From Hydrangea macrophylla (taxonomy: Eukaryota; Streptophyta; Magnoliopsida; Cornales; Hydrangeaceae), in the NCBI GenBank assembly GCA_033977485.1, contig CM066982.1, positions 12,763,218 through 12,827,217 of the forward strand: a stretch of 64,000 bases of DNA, given 5' to 3'. The position numbers and the translations under genes were made by a program. Below the pieces are notes generated by a model, which was not told where the DNA came from, did no database searches, and was given only the letters and a program-made list of their open reading frames with translations. Of this stretch, positions 63,818 to 64,000 are shown in pieces (the stretch's first letter is position 1; each line of letters starts with the position of its first letter).

Positions 63818-64000
63818 ACCATCTTTTATAACTTTGGAATGACATATTTCTGTATCTTGCTTTTAGTTCTCATCTTAATAAAAGGTTTCCAATCTTACAA
63901 CTTCTTCATTAGTCAAGTGACTGAGGCAAGAGAAATCCTACCCATTAGTACGGAAAACACGTTTCTTTCTTGCCCATAATTATGAGTTAATTATGTGTTA
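63818..64000. other. Right edge of the window, no gene recognised
   Basis: AT-rich. Possibly intron sequence following the PFP fragment. Confidence 0.4.

Larger units (their letters stand above)
58621..64000 (+). mobile_element. CACTA (En/Spm-like) transposon, left end; right end outside the window
   Basis: Starts CACTACAACAAAAATGGGGT at 58621, the canonical CACTA terminus, preceded by TTT, the candidate 3-bp duplication. Subterminal repeats follow to about 59060. No inverted partner (ending GTTGTAGTG) was found before 64000, so the extent is unknown and the end coordinate is only the window edge. No transposase (TNPD/TNP2) or TNPA motif was seen in this part. Confidence 0.7.

Overview
This window is nuclear DNA from a flowering plant, probably a eudicot. 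It is almost entirely transposable elements, and I found no intact cellular gene. The evidence for a plant is the set of element families: a Ty3/gypsy chromovirus of Tekay/Del type, Ogre/Tat-like LTRs primed by tRNA-Arg, a Copia-type LTR with the initiator-Met primer site, a RepHel Helitron, a CACTA terminus, Mutator- and hAT-type MITEs, and relics of plant katanin and PPi-dependent phosphofructokinase exons. The species cannot be named from the sequence.

Layout. (1) 1-4254: a broken multi-exon gene of the plant 'putative gypsy type transposon' family on the + strand, then a decayed gag on the - strand. (2) 4255-25966: a short non-autonomous Copia-type element opened twice. One insertion is a gag-pol-less LTR element (4842-12030, TSD TCTGT). 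The other is a Tekay-type element (12484-25600, TSD GGATC), whose left LTR holds a 3.3-kb solo LTR of the Ogre-like family (13725-17011, TSD GGCTG). (3) 25967-30464: unrecognised sequence holding a Mutator-type fold-back MITE with 9-bp TSD, a hAT-type element with 8-bp TSD, a second copy of the fold-back MITE, and the left arm of another fold-back. (4) 30465-49134: a gag-only LTR element (TSD ATGAT) that split that fold-back, and which holds a 14.7-kb pol-deleted Ogre-like element (31828-46490, TSD ATTAT). (5) 49135-58620: the right fold-back arm, two Helitron 3' termini, and a - strand Helitron transposase gene with HUH, Y2 and Pif1-like helicase motifs, broken by stops and frameshifts. (6) 58621-64000: the left end of a CACTA transposon, followed by a katanin p60 exon and a degenerate PFP fragment, possibly captured sequence.

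The parts act as layers rather than as a pathway. Exact 5-bp target duplications give a relative order of insertion. Three LTR elements (the pol-less element with a 565-codon ORF, the gag-only element and the pol-deleted Ogre-like element) lack their own polymerase and must have been mobilised by others. Most nonsense codons found are explained by one C-to-T change, as expected for methylated, silenced DNA.

Most notable: a CG-rich palindrome array of variable copy number about 95 bp upstream of the Ogre-like LTR TATA box; two tandem arrays (52 bp and 110 bp) between the pol remnant and the 3' LTR of that element; a 565-codon ORF with no recognisable domain; two unrelated gene fragments beside a CACTA end; and two closely spaced Helitron termini.
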